From: Pseudomonas taiwanensis
GTDB taxonomy: Bacteria > Pseudomonadota > Gammaproteobacteria > Pseudomonadales > Pseudomonadaceae
NCBI RefSeq assembly: GCF_013393345.1
Contig: NZ_QJRF01000071.1
Location: 1-64,000 of the forward strand
Reading direction: 5' to 3'
DNA: 64,000 bases
A model generated the notes under the pieces. That model did not search any database. It was not told the DNA's origin and was given only the letters and a program-made list of their open reading frames with translations. This document shows positions 7,834 through 15,411 of the stretch, in pieces; the stretch's first letter is position 1, and each line of letters opens with the position of its first letter. A program made the position numbers and the translations under genes.

Positions 7834-8825
7834 TGCGCGGCTCCTGCAAGGCCGAGTTTCTTCAGGCGGGCGGCGAACTCGCCGGCCACAGTGTCGAGGG
7901 CAACGCTGCCAGGGCCGATGTCAGCCAATGGCGCCAGGGCTTCCAGGGCACGGGCCTGCCACTGGCCGACCCAGCCTTCCACCAGCGTGCGGTTCTCGGC
8001 GCTTTCGCTGATGACAGTTTTCACCAGGGCATCGACCCAGCGTTGGGTCTCGGCGAACCAGAGGCGCATGAATTCGGTGAGCATCCCCACCTGACCGGCA
8101 CCCTGGGCGCAGAGCTGCTCGTCGAACTTGTGGAACATGAGCGGGAAGAGCAGGCCGTCGCTGACCAGGTTCTGTGCCAGGGTCAGCTCGAACCAGTCAC
8201 GCACTACCAACGTGTCTTCCACGTAGCGACGCAGGCCCTGCCAGGCCGGGTCCTGCAGCCACTGGTGCTTGGCCTCGGCGAGCAGGTCGGTGCCGCCGTC
8301 GTCGAGCATCAGGCCGATGCGCGACAGGTACTGGGCGATGCCGAGACGGTCCATGGCCTGGAACATGTGCAGCTGGGTCAGGCTGGTGCCGAAGCCATCG
8401 GCGGCGATGCCACTGTTGTTCATGTTGGCGCCGAGTTCCGCGTGGCGCAGGGGCAGCAGCAAGCGGGCGATCTGCTCGCGGCTGGCGGCATCGAGACTGG
8501 CCAGCAGGTTGCGCTTCTCGCAGAAGGCGTAATCGTGCTCGGCGTTCTCCTGCATCCTGGCGCGGGTCTGCACGTAGGCGCCGTAGTAGAACTGGCGCGG
8601 GTCGCTGACGGCGTACCAGTCGGCCATGCGCACGGCGGTGCGGGTGGCGTCGTTGAGCAGCTTGTCCGGCTGCCAAAGCGGGCGGTAGTGGAAGTTGGTG
8701 GCGGCCTCGATGTCGAAGCTGGCCTCCTGGTAGCGGCTGGCAGGCTTGTCGCCGAAACGCCGGCGGATGTGGCTGAAGGTCTGGCGGATCGGTTCGGCCG
8801 TTGCCGTCTTGATCTCGATGCTCAT
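7830..8825 (-). CDS. dmpL: Phenol hydroxylase subunit DmpL
   Basis: A 331-residue beta subunit, a helical paralogue of DmpN that has lost the di-iron ligands and scaffolds the hydroxylase dimer. Conserved features include FHYRPLWQPDKLL, the WYAVSDPRQFYYGAYVQTRAR stretch and the C-terminal VGQWQARALEAL. The ATG at 8825 gives exactly the CF600 DmpL length. It starts 55 bp after dmpK and overlaps dmpM by 4 bp. Confidence 0.95.
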   Translation of the reverse strand: MSIEIKTATAEPIRQTFSHIRRRFGDKPASRYQEASFDIEAATNFHYRPLWQPDKLLNDATRTAVRMADWYAVSDPRQFYYGAYVQTRARMQENAEHDYAFCEKRNLLASLDAASREQIARLLLPLRHAELGANMNNSGIAADGFGTSLTQLHMFQAMDRLGIAQYLSRIGLMLDDGGTDLLAEAKHQWLQDPAWQGLRRYVEDTLVVRDWFELTLAQNLVSDGLLFPLMFHKFDEQLCAQGAGQVGMLTEFMRLWFAETQRWVDALVKTVISESAENRTLVEGWVGQWQARALEALAPLADIGPGSVALDTVAGEFAARLKKLGLAGAAQ

Positions 8826-8880
8826 GCAGGGCGTCCTGTATTTGTTGTTGTGGGGAGGTCGGCGCGTCGTGGTCAGGCCA

Positions 8881-9138
8881 TCAATCGGCCTGATCGCGGC
8901 TCTCGCCGTAACGCCACTTCTCCATGTCGGCGTCGATGGCTTCGGCCATCTGCGCATCCATGTGCTGAACCCGGTTCTGCTCGCAGAAGCTGGTGAAGGC
9001 GGCGCGCGGCAGAACCAGCTCGACGAAGAGGTCGGGATAGCCGATGGCGAAGTCGAACTCGACGAAGGTGGCGTCGGGCTCGCTGCGCACCCGGACGTAA
9101 CGCGGCAGTTGATCGAAGCGGGTCTGTTGCTGGCTCAT
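8881..9138 (-). CDS. dmpK: Phenol hydroxylase assembly protein DmpK
   Basis: An 85-residue small protein, first gene of the operon. DmpK/PhhK proteins help insert iron into the apo-hydroxylase and are not needed for catalysis. The conserved core FVEFDFAIGYPDLFVELVLP is present. Two ATGs are possible. The one at 9138 is preferred because GGAG lies about 9 bases upstream; the one at 9153 would add five residues (MELPC). The gene begins about 25 bases after the predicted sigma-54 transcription start. Confidence 0.9.
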   Translation of the reverse strand: MSQQQTRFDQLPRYVRVRSEPDATFVEFDFAIGYPDLFVELVLPRAAFTSFCEQNRVQHMDAQMAEAIDADMEKWRYGESRDQAD

Positions 9139-9173
9139 GCAAGGCAACTCCATGGGCGGGTTGCCAGGGCTAG

Positions 9174-9189
9174 AGCAACGCCTGTGCCA
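9174..9189 (-). promoter_or_regulatory. Sigma-54 (-24/-12) promoter of the dmp operon
   Basis: On the minus strand it reads TGGCACAGGCGTTGCT. TGGCAC (-24) and TTGCT (-12) are correctly spaced and match the sigma-54 consensus at every key position. It lies 36 bp before dmpK and closely resembles the Po promoter of the CF600 dmp operon. Transcription should start near 9162 and require the DmpR activator. Confidence 0.9.
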
Positions 9190-9218
9190 GGGCCTGGAAT
9201 CCTCCCGACAAATAAGCG

Positions 9219-9231
9219 CAAGGTATTGTTA
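9219..9231 (-). promoter_or_regulatory. IHF-like binding site
   Basis: The minus strand reads TAACAATACCTTG, one mismatch from the IHF consensus WATCAANNNNTTR, inside an AT-rich tract. It lies about 57-69 bases upstream of the predicted start, between the promoter and the activator sites, where IHF bends DNA at Po/Pu-type promoters. Confidence 0.55.
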
Positions 9232-9306
9232 TTAATGGTTTTTTATCGACAACTACGACTTCGGAAAGCCACGACAACAAGGGAATTTGCCTGAAGGCTT
9301 TTCACC

Positions 9307-9340
9307 ATTTGCTCAATCGCCGGCGTGCACTTGAGCAAAT
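9307..9340. promoter_or_regulatory. Probable DmpR upstream activating inverted repeat
   Basis: ATTTGCTCAA and its exact complement TTGAGCAAAT are separated by 14 bases. Each half fits the TTGNTCAA/TTGANCAA half-site known for XylR/DmpR-type activators. It lies about 145-178 bases upstream of the predicted dmpK start, the normal enhancer distance, and upstream of dmpR as well. The wide spacing of the halves is unusual and may mean that they belong to two overlapping sites. Confidence 0.65.
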
Positions 9341-9520
9341 CACCAATCCGCCTTACCCCGTTCTCGACGGCGATTGACATTTCACTGGCTTTCAGGCCGC
9401 TTAGAAAAAAGAGCGCGGCCCCCCTTGCGTCCATCGGCCGCCCGGTCGAACCGTCCAGACCGCCCGCCTGAGCGGTGGTTCGCCACCTCCCCGTACAAGA
9501 ACAATCTGGGGTGCAACACG

Positions 9521-11224
9521 ATGAAAGTTGATTACAAGGCGTCGGAGCACAGCCCGACGCTGAAAGACCTGACCGACCGGGTCCATTTCCTCGGCAACGA
9601 GGGCAAGATCTGGCTCGACGAGCAGCGCATGCTCCTGCTTCAGTCCGCCGCCATGGGCTCGTTCCGCCGCGAGCTGGTGGACATGCTTGGCGAAGAACGC
9701 GCGAAGGGATTTTTCCTGCGCCTGGGTTACCAGTCCGGCCTGAAGGACGCCGAACTGGCACGCAAGCTGCGCCCCGATGCTGACGCGGTGGAGATGTTCC
9801 TCACCGGCCCGCAGCTGCACTCGCTCAAGGGCATGGTCAAGGTCAACCCGCTGGAGATGAACATCGACATCGAGAACGGCCAGTTCTACGCCGACCTCGA
9901 ATGGCAGAACTCCTACGAGGTGGAGAACTGCCGCGCCGAAGGCATGTCATCCGACCAGCCGGTGTGCTGGACCCTGCTCGGCTACGCCATCAGCTACTCG
10001 TCGTTCTTCCTCGGTCGCCAGGTGCTCTACAAGGAGGTCAGCTGCCGCGGCTGCGGTGACTCGCGCTGCCGCATCATCGGTAAGCCGGTGGAGGAATGGG
10101 AGGACGCCGAGGCGTTCATGCGCTACTTCCAGTGCGACCCCATCATCGAAGAGCTCCAGGCCCTGCAGGTGCAGGTCGCCAACATGCGCCAGCGCCTGCA
10201 GCAGGATGCCGGTCAGTACTACGGCATCGGCAAGGCGCCGCACTATCGCAAGGCGTGCACGCTGATCGACAAGGTCGCTCCAGGCAAGGCTTCGGTCCTG
10301 CTGCTGGGCGAGACGGGCGTCGGCAAGGAAGTCATGGCGCGTTCGCTGCACCTGCGCAGCGAACGCGCCAGCGGCCCCTTCGTGGCCCTGAACTGTGCCG
10401 CCATCCCGCCGGACCTGATCGAGGCCGAGCTGTTCGGTGTCGAGCGCGGCGCCTACACCGGCGCCCAGCAGTCACGCATGGGCCGTTTCGAGCGGGCCAA
10501 CGGCGGCACCCTGTTCCTCGACGAAGTGGTGGAACTCACGCCACGCGCCCAGGCCAGTCTGTTGCGGGTGCTGCAAGAGGAAGAGCTGGAACGGGTCGGC
10601 GACTCGCAGACGCGCAAGGTGGACGTCCGCGTGATCGCCGCTACCCATGAGGACCTGGCCAAGGCCGTGAAGGAAGGCCGTTTCCGTGCCGACCTCTACT
10701 ACCGGCTGAACGTCTATCCGGTATTCATTCCCTCACTGCGCGAACGCAAGGAAGACATCCCGCTGCTGGTGGAGCACTTCCTCGCACGCCTGCACACCGC
10801 GTACGGCAAGACCACCCTGGGACTTTCCGACCGGGCCCTGGAAGCCTGCATGCGCTACGACTGGCCGGGCAATATCCGCGAACTGGAGAACCTCATCGAG
10901 CGTGGCGTGATCATCACCGACGCCAACCAGAGCATCAGCGCGGATGCGCTCTTCCCGCACCTCTCCCACGAGGCCCATAGCATTGGCCTCTCCAGTGACG
11001 GAGTGCTGGTGGAAGCGACGCCGAGTGTCGAGCCCGACTGGGTGGAGCGCCTGATCGACAGCGGCGTCAGCCTGGACACGGTCGAAGAGGCGCTGATGCA
11101 GGGGGCGATGAAGCGTGCCCAGAACAATGTCTCGGAAGCCGCACGCCTGCTCGGCATGACCCGCCCGGCGCTCGCCTACCGTTTGAAGAAGTTGCCGACG
11201 GAGGATGCCGCGGGCCAGCGTTGA
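9521..11224 (+). CDS. dmpR: Phenol-responsive sigma-54 activator DmpR
   Basis: A 567-residue XylR/DmpR/MopR-type regulator. The N-terminal sensory domain and V4R region (about 1-210) contain His100 and Trp128, which align with the phenol-hydroxyl contacts of MopR, and Cys149, Glu172, Cys175 and Cys183, which align with its structural zinc ligands. The AAA+ domain (about 235-470) has Walker A GETGVGKE, a GAYTGA loop at 310-315 (Tyr for the usual Phe), Walker B GGTLFLDEV and the arginine-containing RFRADLYYRLN. A C-terminal Fis-type helix-turn-helix ends the protein. ATG at 9521 gives the family N terminus; upstream open frame is probably untranslated. It is divergent from the operon it should activate. 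Confidence 0.95.
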   Translation: MKVDYKASEHSPTLKDLTDRVHFLGNEGKIWLDEQRMLLLQSAAMGSFRRELVDMLGEERAKGFFLRLGYQSGLKDAELARKLRPDADAVEMFLTGPQLHSLKGMVKVNPLEMNIDIENGQFYADLEWQNSYEVENCRAEGMSSDQPVCWTLLGYAISYSSFFLGRQVLYKEVSCRGCGDSRCRIIGKPVEEWEDAEAFMRYFQCDPIIEELQALQVQVANMRQRLQQDAGQYYGIGKAPHYRKACTLIDKVAPGKASVLLLGETGVGKEVMARSLHLRSERASGPFVALNCAAIPPDLIEAELFGVERGAYTGAQQSRMGRFERANGGTLFLDEVVELTPRAQASLLRVLQEEELERVGDSQTRKVDVRVIAATHEDLAKAVKEGRFRADLYYRLNVYPVFIPSLRERKEDIPLLVEHFLARLHTAYGKTTLGLSDRALEACMRYDWPGNIRELENLIERGVIITDANQSISADALFPHLSHEAHSIGLSSDGVLVEATPSVEPDWVERLIDSGVSLDTVEEALMQGAMKRAQNNVSEAARLLGMTRPALAYRLKKLPTEDAAGQR

Positions 11225-11314
11225 TGTCCGCGCCGGTCTTTTCCATGGCAAAGCCGGAGCCATCCACTAGAGTTCCAGCATTGCTCGATGTTCGCTCCGC
11301 CCAAGGAGGGCTCC

Positions 11315-11749
11315 ATGCGTCTGACCTGTGCCGCTGTTTCCCTGTTGCTGCTCGCCGGTTGCTCGTCCTACCGGGCCGAGCCGCAACACATCGTCCCGGT
11401 TCCGGCCGACCGCTTGCTGGCGTTCCAGCAGCCGGTGGAGGGCGGTGGGCAGATCGTGGTGAACCGCGACATGGGCGGGTTGGGCAGCGGCTGCTACATC
11501 GCCGTCCATGTGGATCGTCAGTTGGCGGCGCGCATCGGCATAGGCGAAGTTGCCAGCTTCCAGGTACCGCCGGGTGATCGCATCGTCGGCATCGGTATCG
11601 ACGAAACCGACGACACACTCTGCTCCAAGGGCCGGCTACGTCGTGAGAAGGCCGCCCACGTGGAGGTCGGACAAAGCGAACATTTCCGTATCGTCAGCGA
11701 CAACCGCGAAGGTTTTGCGCTGCTGGCGGATGATCCGAAGGCGCAATGA
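11315..11749 (+). CDS. Putative lipoprotein of unknown function
   Basis: A 144-residue protein with a lipoprotein signal peptide (MRLTCAAVSLLLLAGC, Cys16). The mature part is a small beta-rich domain with GSGCYIAVHVDRQLAARIGI and a PPGDRIVGIGID loop, suggesting a compact periplasmic sandwich. The ATG at 11315 is chosen because AAGGAGGG lies just before it; an ATG nine codons upstream has no such site. Similar small lipoproteins are conserved in pseudomonads. I do not know a function. It is followed by a strong stem-loop. Confidence 0.7.
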   Translation: MRLTCAAVSLLLLAGCSSYRAEPQHIVPVPADRLLAFQQPVEGGGQIVVNRDMGGLGSGCYIAVHVDRQLAARIGIGEVASFQVPPGDRIVGIGIDETDDTLCSKGRLRREKAAHVEVGQSEHFRIVSDNREGFALLADDPKAQ

Positions 11750-11752
11750 AAG

Positions 11753-11789
11753 AGGCCGGAATCGGGACGACTGAACCCGGTTCCGGCCT
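11753..11789 (+). terminator. Stem-loop after lipoprotein gene
   Basis: AGGCCGGAATCGGG pairs with CCCGGTTCCGGCCT around a short loop, starting four bases after the stop codon. No clear T-run follows, so it may be a weak or Rho-assisted terminator or a 3'-end stabiliser. Confidence 0.5.
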
Positions 11790-12044
11790 GACGCTAAAGC
11801 GTGGATCTCTGCCTTGTCACCTTCCGCAGTTACTGCCCGAGAAGGCTTGTGGAGTGGGCTTCCTTTCGCTTACCGCCCCCGCCCCATACGAGTTAGTGAA
11901 AGCATACTGCTCCCGCGAAAATGCGCGTCTCCATTTATCAGCGATTCGGCTCACTGGTCGGCGGCCAAAAGGGCGGTCGACCGTTCGCCCGTCCTTTGCC
12001 ACCGTTCACTCCCGGGGGTAACCTGCCGCCTTTTGCGCGCGAAC

Positions 12045-12803
12045 ATGAGCCTCCACGATTTCTTCCTGCTATTGGTCGCCGGCTTCGCCGCCGGCGGCAT
12101 GAATGCCCTTGCTGGCGGCGGTACGTTTTTCTCCTTCCCCGCCCTGCTCGCGGCCGGCCTGCCACCGGTGACCGCCAACGCCACCAATGCCGTCGCCCTG
12201 TGGCCTGCCAGCCTCGCCGCCAGTTGGGCGGCGCGCGAGCAGCTGCGACCATTGGGGCGCTACGTGGTACCGCTGGTGGTGGTGTCGCTCCTGGGTGGGC
12301 TGGGCGGCGGCCTCCTGTTGCTGGCGGGTGGCGACGAAACCTTTCGCCGGTTGATTCCCTGGCTGCTGCTGGCCGCGACCCTGCTGTTCGCTGCCAGTCC
12401 GTGGCTGAGCAAGTTGATCAACCGCCAGCGCAGCGCGGGTGAGCTGCCTCCCCACGGACTCGCCAGCCACCTGTCCCACAGCCTGGTGGCCATCTACGGC
12501 GGCTACTTCGGCGCGGGCATGGGCATCCTGCAACTGGCGGCCTTTTCCATCGAAGGCCATCCGCTGCTGCGCGCCAATGCGCTGAAGAACCTGCTGTCGA
12601 GCACGATCTACAGCGTGGCAGTGGTGACCTTCGTGGCGGCTGGCAGGGTGAGCTGGAGCGAGTTGGCGGTACTGCTGGGCGCGGCCAGTTGCGGCGGCTA
12701 TGCAGGCGGCGCGCTTGCGCGGAAACTGCCGACTCGGTGGTTGAGGTGGCTGGTGATTGCGGTGGGGACGGGGATGACGACTTACTACTTCGTCGCCGCC
12801 TGA
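12045..12803 (+). CDS. TSUP (TauE/SafE) family membrane transporter
   Basis: A 252-residue polytopic inner-membrane protein with about 7-8 hydrophobic helices. The first repeat has AAGGMNALAGGGTFFSFPAL and the second GYFGAGMGILQLAAF, the paired glycine-rich motifs of the sulfite-exporter TauE/SafE superfamily. These carry small organic or sulfur anions; the substrate here is unknown. Open frame extends upstream, but ATG at 12045 gives the usual N terminus directly before the first helix. The 295 bp upstream holds only the stem-loop at 11753-11789 and no other gene. Confidence 0.85.
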   Translation: MSLHDFFLLLVAGFAAGGMNALAGGGTFFSFPALLAAGLPPVTANATNAVALWPASLAASWAAREQLRPLGRYVVPLVVVSLLGGLGGGLLLLAGGDETFRRLIPWLLLAATLLFAASPWLSKLINRQRSAGELPPHGLASHLSHSLVAIYGGYFGAGMGILQLAAFSIEGHPLLRANALKNLLSSTIYSVAVVTFVAAGRVSWSELAVLLGAASCGGYAGGALARKLPTRWLRWLVIAVGTGMTTYYFVAA

Positions 12804-12830
12804 TTCGGCCCTGGCTGGCGCGGCTGCATT

Positions 12831-12920
12831 TGTAGGATGGGTCGGGCGGCCTTCCGCGAGCTTGCGATACCCATCGATATCGTCGTGATGGGTATCGCTC
12901 CGCTCCACCACATCCTACGG
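12831..12920. repeat. GTAGGATGGGT-type dispersed repeat
   Basis: The ends are TGTAGGATGGGT and CCACATCCTACG in inverted orientation. An inner hairpin forms from GCGATACCCATC and GATGGGTATCGC. Related arms occur at 22012-22054 and 52525-52561. It lies between the TSUP gene and xseB, a 356-bp gap filled mainly by this repeat and the next one. Confidence 0.65.
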
Positions 12921-12960
12921 GCTGCTACCTGATCCGGACTCCCTTGTAGGGTGGGCTACC

Positions 12961-13056
12961 TGTGGGGGCGAATTCATTCGCGATGGAACGCGCAGCGTTC
13001 CCCTGAGGCGGTCGGGCAACCCTGCGGGCTGCTTTGCGAATGAATTCGCCCCCACA
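12961..13056. repeat. 96-bp structured repeat with 21-bp terminal arms
   Basis: Perfect 21-bp inverted arms (left arm begins TGTGGGGGCGAATTCATTCG) flank 54 bases that contain a second hairpin, GGAACGCGCAGCGTTCC. The architecture and exact loop length are shared with 61580-61675. The right arm ends about 100 bp before xseB, so it may lie within the xseB leader transcript. Confidence 0.75.
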
Positions 13057-13159
13057 ATTGAATCCCGCCCACGCGGAGCAACCATCCGCCCCCTTCATTT
13101 GCCCGCAAGGTGCGCCTCTGCTAGTGTCGCGCCCGATTCGACCGCCGCGAGACAGCAAC

Positions 13160-13402
13160 ATGGCCCGCAAGAAAGCCGCCCCCGATTTCGAACAGTCCCT
13201 CGCCGAACTGCAGACCCTGGTGGAACGCCTGGAAAGCGGCGAGCTTTCGCTGGAGGACTCCCTCAGTGCCTTCGAGCAGGGCATCCGCCTGACCCGTGAA
13301 TGCCAGGCCTCCCTGAACCAGGCCGAGCAGAAGGTGCAGATCCTCCTGGAGCGTGATGGCCAGTTGGAAGAAGCGCCCTTCGACGCGGACGAACAAGCAT
13401 GA
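13160..13402 (+). CDS. xseB: Exodeoxyribonuclease VII small subunit XseB
   Basis: An 80-residue protein, the small subunit of exonuclease VII, which degrades single-stranded DNA with XseA. The family signature [20 protein letters not shown] followed by [15 protein letters not shown] is clear, and length is typical. The start ATG at 13160 gives the standard [12 protein letters not shown] terminus. It overlaps ispA by 4 bp, the usual xseB-ispA arrangement of gammaproteobacteria. Confidence 0.95.
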   Translation: MARKKAAPDFEQSLAELQTLVERLESGELSLEDSLSAFEQGIRLTRECQASLNQAEQKVQILLERDGQLEEAPFDADEQA

Positions 13403-14286
13403 TTTCCAGCTATCAGGCTCGCTGCCAGGAACGCGTGGACGCGGCCCTCGCCGAGCTGTTCATCGCCCCGCTCGCTCCGCTGGAACGTCTTTACCAGGCC
13501 ATGCGCTACAGCGTGGTGAACGGCGGCAAACGTGTGCGCCCGTTGCTGGTCTACGCAGCCTGCGAAGCCCTGGGTGGCGACGTGGCGCGCGCTGATGCCG
13601 CCGCCTGCGCGGTGGAGTTGATCCACGCCTATTCCCTGGTGCATGACGACCTGCCGGCCATGGACGACGACGACCTGCGTCGTGGCCAGCCCACCACCCA
13701 TATAGCCTTCGATGAAGCGACCGCCATCCTCGCCGGCGACGGCCTGCAAGCGCTGGCCTTCGAAGTGCTGGCCGACGCCCAACGCAATCCGCACGACGCC
13801 GAAACCCGCCTGGCGATGATCGCCAGCCTCGGTCAGGCCGCGGGTCCCGCCGGGATGGTGGGTGGCCAGGCGATCGATCTGGGTTCGGTAGGGTTGAAGC
13901 TCGACCAGGCGGCGCTGGAAACCATGCACCGGCACAAGACCGGCGCGCTGATCGAAGCCAGTGTGCGCCTCGGTGCCCTGGCGAGTGGCCGTGCCGATCC
14001 GGCGGCGTTGGCGGCACTGCGCATCTACGCCCGCGCCGTCGGCCTGGCTTTCCAGGTGCAGGACGACATCCTCGACGTGGAGAGCGACACCGCTACCCTG
14101 GGCAAGACCCAGGGCAAGGACCAGGCCCACGACAAGCCCACCTACCCTTCCCTGCTCGGCCTCGATAACGCCAAGGCCTATGCGCTGGAACTGCGTGACC
14201 AGGCCTTGCGCGCTACCGCCAATCTCGGCGACACCGCCGAGCCGCTGCGCGCACTGGCGCGCTATATCGTCGAACGGCGCAGCTAA
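13399..14286 (+). CDS. ispA: (2E,6E)-farnesyl diphosphate synthase IspA
   Basis: A 295-residue trans-prenyltransferase condensing dimethylallyl and geranyl diphosphate with isopentenyl diphosphate to give farnesyl diphosphate. It has the first aspartate-rich motif [10 protein letters not shown], the GGKRVRP substrate-binding segment near the N terminus and the second motif DDILD. Length matches the short bacterial FPP synthase group. It is translationally coupled to xseB. In many gammaproteobacteria dxs follows immediately; here 5.4 kb separates the two genes. Confidence 0.96.
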   Translation: MISSYQARCQERVDAALAELFIAPLAPLERLYQAMRYSVVNGGKRVRPLLVYAACEALGGDVARADAAACAVELIHAYSLVHDDLPAMDDDDLRRGQPTTHIAFDEATAILAGDGLQALAFEVLADAQRNPHDAETRLAMIASLGQAAGPAGMVGGQAIDLGSVGLKLDQAALETMHRHKTGALIEASVRLGALASGRADPAALAALRIYARAVGLAFQVQDDILDVESDTATLGKTQGKDQAHDKPTYPSLLGLDNAKAYALELRDQALRATANLGDTAEPLRALARYIVERRS

Positions 14287-14316
14287 GCGCGCCGTCCGAC
14301 ATTCACCTCGCGGTCA

Positions 14317-15216
14317 TCAGGCGACCGGTTCGGCCACTGCTTCGCCCCGCGGCTTGCGAACGGCCTCCAGCAAGCTCATGCGCACCAGCACCCAGGGCAT
14401 CGCCGCTGCCACGAACGACCCCATCACCAGCCCACGCAGGCCCTGCCAGAGTTGCGGGTCCAGCGGCCAGGCAGCGCCAGCGAGCTTCAGCGCTTTCTGC
14501 AGCAGGATGAAGCTCACCGCACCGATGGCCGCAGCCAGCAAGCGGCGCCAGACGGCGATCTCAGCGGAAAACGCGAACTGGCGATAGCCGCACAACACAC
14601 CGACTATCAGCCCCGCCAGCAGCGGCACATAGCTGGGTGCGACTCCCGGCCAGGTCAGCCAGGCGGCGAGGAACACCAGCAGGATCAGCGCCAGGTGCCA
14701 GAGCCCATGAGCCTCGCGCCACCAGTTCCAGTTCCGCACCTGGGCGAACAGCAGCAAGGTCCCGATACCCAGCAGAGAGCCACCCAGCACGTCTTCCACA
14801 TCGTGGGCGCCGAGGTAGAGCCGGCTGAAGATGATCCCTGTTACCACCACGCCACTGACCGCCCAGGCCCAGGCGCGGCGCAGCTCGAAGGCCAGCCAGA
14901 ACCAGATCACCACGGCGATCTGCGCATGGCCGCTGGGCAGGCCAAAGCTATCGCCCACCTCATGGTCCATGCGCAGGGCGATGTCCGGACGCGGGTCCTG
15001 CCAGTAATCCTTGAGCCAGGCGTTGATCAACGCAGTCACGGCCACCAGCACCAGCAGGCGCAGGAATACACCGCGGTTCCAGGCCCAGTAGCCCAGCGGC
15101 AGGAAGAACAGGATGAACTTCTCGTAGCCCAGCAGCGTGAAGAAACGCATCACCGGGGTCAGCGCATCGCTGCGAAGGGGCAGCACCCAGTCCAGGCTGT
15201 GCAACAGCTCGTTCAT
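14317..15216 (-). CDS. PAP2-family membrane phosphatase
   Basis: A 299-residue integral membrane protein with the three type-2 phosphatidic acid phosphatase motifs: KDYWQDPRP, PSGHA and SRLYLGAHDVEDV. The catalytic histidines are in the second and third motifs. Several additional C-terminal helices follow the PAP2 core, ending in a short polar tail. Substrate could be a lipid phosphate or undecaprenyl diphosphate; sequence alone does not decide. ATG at 15216 puts a short segment ahead of the first helix. It is convergent with ispA and divergent from the carboxylase gene. Confidence 0.85.
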   Translation of the reverse strand: MNELLHSLDWVLPLRSDALTPVMRFFTLLGYEKFILFFLPLGYWAWNRGVFLRLLVLVAVTALINAWLKDYWQDPRPDIALRMDHEVGDSFGLPSGHAQIAVVIWFWLAFELRRAWAWAVSGVVVTGIIFSRLYLGAHDVEDVLGGSLLGIGTLLLFAQVRNWNWWREAHGLWHLALILLVFLAAWLTWPGVAPSYVPLLAGLIVGVLCGYRQFAFSAEIAVWRRLLAAAIGAVSFILLQKALKLAGAAWPLDPQLWQGLRGLVMGSFVAAAMPWVLVRMSLLEAVRKPRGEAVAEPVA

Positions 15217-15411
15217 GGACAGTCCTTGTGGAAGAAATGGAGGCGCAACAGATACTGCGGGCAACGGACTGCCACAAGGGCCGATTCGGACATTCCATGT
15301 CACTGAATCATCATCCGCCATGAGTGGTGGGTATTCGTCGCGACACAGTTGGCTGCGGCGATTGGCCCACGCTGCCTAAGATCACTGGATTGCACGCCAA
15401 GGACCCTCGCC

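Noticed and set aside
9241-9306. Second DmpR site nearer the dmp promoter
   Set aside because: TTTGCCTGAAGGCTTTTCA is only loosely similar to the half-sites, so it is not called.
9374-9407. Possible sigma-70 promoter for dmpR (TTGACA with TAGAAA)
   Set aside because: TTGACA is perfect but the only -10-like sequence is 22 bases away, too far for a normal spacer. A weak promoter is likely but cannot be placed.
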